A stretch of DNA of 18,517 nt from an uncultured Lachnospiraceae bacterium (GTDB lineage: Bacteria; Bacillota; Clostridia; Lachnospirales; Lachnospiraceae), in the NCBI GenBank assembly GCA_937891165.1, contig CALAEX010000025.1, forward strand, positions 1 through 18,517, written 5' to 3'. Shown one piece after another: positions 15,222 through 18,517 of the stretch. Position numbers and translations under genes: made by a program. Every line of letters starts with the position of its first letter. Position 1 is the stretch's first letter. Below the pieces are notes generated by a model, which searched no databases, had not been told where the DNA came from, and saw nothing but the letters and a program-made list of their open reading frames with translations.

Positions 15222-15908
15222 ATGGAAAAGAAACTTGTTTATACTGGCAAAACAAAAGATGTTTTTGCATTAGAAAATGGAAATTATTTATTAAAATTTA
15301 AAGATGATTGTACTGGAAAAGATGGCGTATTTGACCCAGGTGAAAATTCTGTTGGTTTAACTATCGATGGTGTTGGTGATGTAAATCTTCGTATGTCCAT
15401 TTATTTCTTTGAAAAAGTAAATGCTGCAGGTATTAGAACACATTATGTAAATGCAAATCTTGAAGATACTACAATGGAAGTTCTTCCAGCTAAGGTATTC
15501 GGACAGGGATTAGAAGTAATTTGTCGTCATAAAGCAGTAGGAAGTTTTATCCGTCGTTATGGACAGTATATTGAAGCAGGTGCTGACCTTCCAGCATATG
15601 TAGAAACTACATTTAAGAATGATGCATTAGGTGACCCATTGGTAACAAAAGATGCTCTTGCAGCTTTAGGTGTTATGACAGAAGAACAGTATGATTCTAT
15701 GAAGGATATGACCCAGAAGATTACACAGATTATTGCTGATGATTTAAAAGAAAAAGGCATGGTACTTTATGATATTAAGTTTGAATATGGTTATGATGCA
15801 GATGGAAATGTAATGTTGATTGACGAAATTGCTTCTGGCAATATGCGTGTTTATAAAGATGGACAGTATATCGACCCAATGACGCTTTCCAAATTATTCT
15901 TTGCATAA
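15222..15908 (+). CDS. purC: SAICAR synthetase
   Basis: Phosphoribosylaminoimidazole-succinocarboxamide synthase: joins CAIR and aspartate with ATP, step eight of de novo purine synthesis. The 228-aa protein has YTGKTKDV (7-14, family YxGKxK), EVICRHKAVGSFIRRYG (98-114), and LYDIKFEYG (182-190) followed by MLIDEIASGNMR (198-209). The usual motif after DE is SPDxxR or TPDxxR; here it is ASGNMR, a variant I recall from other clostridia. It is the first gene of the purine operon, with AAAGGAG 8 nt before the ATG. Its stop codon overlaps the purF start (TAATG), indicating coupled translation. Confidence 0.93.
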   Translation: MEKKLVYTGKTKDVFALENGNYLLKFKDDCTGKDGVFDPGENSVGLTIDGVGDVNLRMSIYFFEKVNAAGIRTHYVNANLEDTTMEVLPAKVFGQGLEVICRHKAVGSFIRRYGQYIEAGADLPAYVETTFKNDALGDPLVTKDALAALGVMTEEQYDSMKDMTQKITQIIADDLKEKGMVLYDIKFEYGYDADGNVMLIDEIASGNMRVYKDGQYIDPMTLSKLFFA

Positions 15909-17332
15909 TGGGTGGTTTTTTTGGCGTAGTCTCTAAAAGAGACTGTGTACTCGACATTTTTTTTGGAGTAGACTATCATTCTCATCTTGGTACAAGACGT
16001 GGTGGCATGATTATTCATGATGCTAACGATGGATTTCAGCGTCAGATTCATTCGATAGAAAACACGCCATTTCGTACAAAATTTGAGAAAGATTTAGTAG
16101 ACTTTCATGGTTGTAGTGGTATTGGTTGTATTAGTGATAATGACCCTCAACCTTTATTAGTTCGTTCTCATTTAGGATTGTATGCACTTACAACGATTGG
16201 TTGTATCAATAATGCAGATGAATTAGTAGAAAAATATTTTTCTGACCATACACATCAATTTATGGCAATGAGTTCTGGAAAAGTAAATTCTACAGAATTA
16301 GTAGCGGCATTGATTAACCAAAAGGAAGATTTAGTTTCTGGTATTTTATATGCTCAAGAAGTGATTGATGGTTCAATGACCTTGCTTATCTTAAAAGAAG
16401 ATGGAGAAATACTTGCAGCTCGTGATAAAGTAGGTCGTCTTCCTGTTCTTTTAGGAAAAAATGAAGATGGGTGTTGCGTATCGTTTGAATCGTTTGCTTA
16501 TCATAAACTAGGATATGAAGATTTTTATGAGTTAGGACCACATGAAATCGTTCGAATGACAATTGATGGTATTGAAACGGTTTCTCCAGCAGGAGAAGAA
16601 ATGAAAATATGTGCGTTTTTATGGACCTATTTTGGATATCCAAACTCTCGTTATGAAGGTAGAAATGTGGAAGTAATGCGTTGCGAGAATGGTAAAATTA
16701 TGGCTCGTGATGAAAAATTGAATGGCGGACTTCCTGCGGTAGATTATGTAGCAGGTATGCCAGATTCTGGTGTTCCACATGCGATGGGTTATGCACATGA
16801 AAGTGGAGTAGAACTAGCAAGACCATTTGTAAAATATACACCAACATGGCCTCGTTCGTTTATGCCTGCAAATCAAAAAGTGAGAAATCAAGTGGCAAAA
16901 ATGAAGCAGATTCCAGTACCAGAGTTGATTGAGGGAAAAAAACTCTTACTAGTAGATGACTCTATTGTACGCGGAACTCAATTAGGAGAAACAGTAGATT
17001 TTCTTTATAATGCTGGTGCAAAAGAAGTACATATGCGTTCGGCTTGTCCTCCAATTATGTATGGCTGTAAGTTTTTGAATTTTTCTAGAAGTAATTCGGA
17101 AAATGAATTGTTAGCTCGTCGTGTTGTACAAGAATTAGAAGGCGAAGAAGGAAAACAGCATTTAGATGAATATATCGATGCAAAAACAGAACGTGGAAAA
17201 TGTATGTTAAAATGCATTTGTGAGAAGTTTGGCTTTGATTCTTTAGGCTATCAGTCTTTAGAAGGAGTCTTAGAATCTATAGGTATTGATAAAAACAAAG
17301 TCTGTACATATTGTTGGACTGGAAAGGAATAA
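15908..17332 (+). CDS. purF: PurF-type amidophosphoribosyltransferase lacking the glutaminase cysteine
   Basis: Class II PRPP amidotransferase homologue, 474 aa, the first committed enzyme of purine synthesis in its usual form. The phosphoribosyltransferase domain looks intact: PRPP loop LLLVDDSIVRGTQ (346-358), MPDSGVPHAMGYA (284-296) and FVKYTPTWPRSFM (307-319). Four cysteines match the Fe-S ligands of the Bacillus enzyme: Cys235, Cys387, Cys466 and Cys469 (CTYCWTGK). The N-terminal glutaminase domain is altered: it starts MGGFFGVV where active enzymes, after processing, start with CGxFG, so the nucleophile cysteine is Gly. LQHRGQ is replaced by LGTRRGG (27-33), and the oxyanion loop HNGNLTN by TIGCINN (96-102). 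Ammonia-dependent activity is likely. The ATG overlaps the purC stop; a start further upstream is not plausible. The assignment to the family is firm; the exact reaction is not. Confidence 0.88.
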   Translation: MGGFFGVVSKRDCVLDIFFGVDYHSHLGTRRGGMIIHDANDGFQRQIHSIENTPFRTKFEKDLVDFHGCSGIGCISDNDPQPLLVRSHLGLYALTTIGCINNADELVEKYFSDHTHQFMAMSSGKVNSTELVAALINQKEDLVSGILYAQEVIDGSMTLLILKEDGEILAARDKVGRLPVLLGKNEDGCCVSFESFAYHKLGYEDFYELGPHEIVRMTIDGIETVSPAGEEMKICAFLWTYFGYPNSRYEGRNVEVMRCENGKIMARDEKLNGGLPAVDYVAGMPDSGVPHAMGYAHESGVELARPFVKYTPTWPRSFMPANQKVRNQVAKMKQIPVPELIEGKKLLLVDDSIVRGTQLGETVDFLYNAGAKEVHMRSACPPIMYGCKFLNFSRSNSENELLARRVVQELEGEEGKQHLDEYIDAKTERGKCMLKCICEKFGFDSLGYQSLEGVLESIGIDKNKVCTYCWTGKE

Positions 17333-17335
17333 AGT

Positions 17336-18373
17336 ATGGAAAAATCACATTCCGCTTCTTATGCTGCTGCTGGTGTAAATATCGAAGCAGGGTATGAAGG
17401 CGTACGTTTAATGAAAAAACACGTAGCAAGAACAATGATTCCGGGTGTTGTTTCTGATATCGGAGGTTTTGGAGGTCTTTTTACTCCAAATATTGAAGGT
17501 ATGACAGAACCAACGTTAGTTATGGGAACAGATGGAGTTGGAACTAAACAGCGTATTGCACAGTTAATGGATAAGCATGATACTGTTGGTATTGATTGCG
17601 TTGCTATGTGTGTGAATGATATTGTATGTTGTGGTGCAAAGCCAATTGCATTTTTAGATTACATTGCGATTGGTAAAAATGAACCGGAGAAAGTGGCAAC
17701 TTTAGTTTCTGGTGTAGCAGAAGGTTGTGTTCAGGCAGGTTGTGCTTTAATTGGTGGTGAAACAGCAGAACATCCTGGTACAATGGCAGCAGATGATTAT
17801 GATTTAGCTGGTTTTGCAGTAGGTATTGTAGATAAAGGCAAAGTAATTGACCAGAAACAGATGAGCGTAGGTGATGTTGTGATTGCTCTGCCTTCTAGTG
17901 GTTGTCATTCCAATGGTTATTCTTTAGTAAGAAAAGTATTTGATGTAGAGAATACTGATTTGAATAAATATTATGATGAGTTAGGACAGACATTAGGAGA
18001 AGCATTACTCACTCCAACGATTATTTATGTTAAACCTGTTTTGGCTGCCTTTGAAGTGGCAGAAATACATGGAGTAAGCCATATTACGGGTGGTGGTTTC
18101 TACGAAAATATTCCTCGTTGTATTCCAGATGGATTATGTGCAAAGATTGATAAGAGTGCAATTAAAGTATCTCCTATTTTTAATTTGTTACAGCGTGAAG
18201 GAAATATTCCAGAAAGAGATATGTATAATACCTACAATATGGGCGTTGGTATGGCACTGATTGTTAGTCGTGAAACAGCAGATAAGGCAATCGAAGTATT
18301 AAAAGAACAAGGCTGTGATGCTTATGTGATTGGTGAAATTATTGCTGATACGGAGAAAGTAATTTTAGAATAA
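17336..18373 (+). CDS. purM: AIR synthetase (FGAM cyclo-ligase)
   Basis: Closes the imidazole ring: FGAM plus ATP to AIR, step five of purine synthesis. The 345-aa length is normal. Motifs: SYAAAGVNI (8-16), the glycine-rich VSDIGGFGGLF (39-49), ATP-binding GTDGVGTK (64-71), DCVAMCVNDIVCCGAKP (87-103) and GGETAEHPG (140-148, usually GGETAEMPG), then YDLAGFAVGIV. A ribosome binding site GGAAAGGA lies at the end of purF, and the start follows the purF stop after 3 nt, so the genes are co-translated. A terminator 16 nt after the stop ends the operon. Confidence 0.97.
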   Translation: MEKSHSASYAAAGVNIEAGYEGVRLMKKHVARTMIPGVVSDIGGFGGLFTPNIEGMTEPTLVMGTDGVGTKQRIAQLMDKHDTVGIDCVAMCVNDIVCCGAKPIAFLDYIAIGKNEPEKVATLVSGVAEGCVQAGCALIGGETAEHPGTMAADDYDLAGFAVGIVDKGKVIDQKQMSVGDVVIALPSSGCHSNGYSLVRKVFDVENTDLNKYYDELGQTLGEALLTPTIIYVKPVLAAFEVAEIHGVSHITGGGFYENIPRCIPDGLCAKIDKSAIKVSPIFNLLQREGNIPERDMYNTYNMGVGMALIVSRETADKAIEVLKEQGCDAYVIGEIIADTEKVILE

Positions 18374-18389
18374 AGATTTTATGAAGAAA

Positions 18390-18447
18390 ACCCTGATAGA
18401 GATACAATACCTTATGGTAAAATAGTTCTTTATCAGGGTCTTTTTTT
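18390..18447 (+). terminator. Rho-independent terminator after purM
   Basis: Perfect 9-bp stem ACCCTGATA (18390-18398) with TATCAGGGT (18431-18439), extendable by AGA with TCT past a mismatch, then seven T (18441-18447). It closes the purCFM transcript; the remaining 70 nt to the window end are AT-rich with no feature I can support. Confidence 0.88.
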
Positions 18448-18517
18448 ATTTCTTTTTTGCATCTATATAGTCGGTGAAAAAATATTTCGTATATTTGTAT
18501 ATGCATAAATGAAATTT

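Noticed and set aside
18448..18517. AT-rich tail with the short palindrome TATGCATA (18500-18507)
   Set aside because: Such palindromes are common in AT-rich DNA and nothing nearby gives it a role; the next gene lies outside the window.

Overview
This window looks like chromosomal DNA of a low-GC Gram-positive anaerobe, most likely a clostridium of the Lachnospiraceae type. The reasons are an AT-rich composition, strong AGGAGG-type ribosome binding sites, sigma-A promoters, a type III glutamine synthetase, formate-tetrahydrofolate ligase, and PurC/PurF variants that I recall from gut clostridia. All genes are on the + strand and I see no transposase, integrase, tRNA or rRNA.

Region 1 (1-8420) is a complete type I-C CRISPR-Cas locus, cut only at the 5' end of cas3 by the window edge. 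The order is canonical: cas3 (HD nuclease-helicase), cas5c (crRNA-processing Cascade subunit), cas8c (large subunit), cas7c (backbone), cas4, cas1 and cas2, followed by a leader and a short array of seven 33-nt repeats and six spacers. Genes overlap or nearly touch, so translation is probably coupled. Inside cas8c, an AGGAGG followed after 5 nt by an in-frame ATG (4567) marks an internally translated small subunit (Cas11c, about 132 aa). The last repeat is degenerate only at its 3' end and runs straight into the leader of the next gene.

Region 2 (8456-10910) holds a HAD-family phosphatase with its own terminator, then a PDZ plus radical-SAM-like DUF512 protein with its own promoter.

Region 3 (10941-14981) is a promoter, a ZTP (pfl-type) riboswitch whose 3' pseudoknot/P3 strand is also the 5' arm of a terminator, then glnN (type III glutamine synthetase) and fhs (formate-tetrahydrofolate ligase). 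ZTP accumulates when 10-formyl-tetrahydrofolate is short, so the switch should turn on one-carbon supply, and here also glutamine supply, for purine synthesis. A terminator follows fhs.

Region 4 (15113-18447) is a separate purine operon, purC-purF-purM, with a near-consensus promoter and a terminator. The PurF protein lacks the N-terminal catalytic cysteine of the glutaminase domain and parts of its glutamine pocket, while the PRPP site and four Fe-S cysteines are kept. This suggests an ammonia-fed enzyme or an unidentified glutaminase partner.

The points most worth following are the internal Cas11c gene, the glutaminase-dead PurF beside a ZTP-controlled glutamine synthetase, a spacer that encodes a Walker A motif in frame, and the fusion of the array's last repeat to the 5' end of the HAD mRNA.
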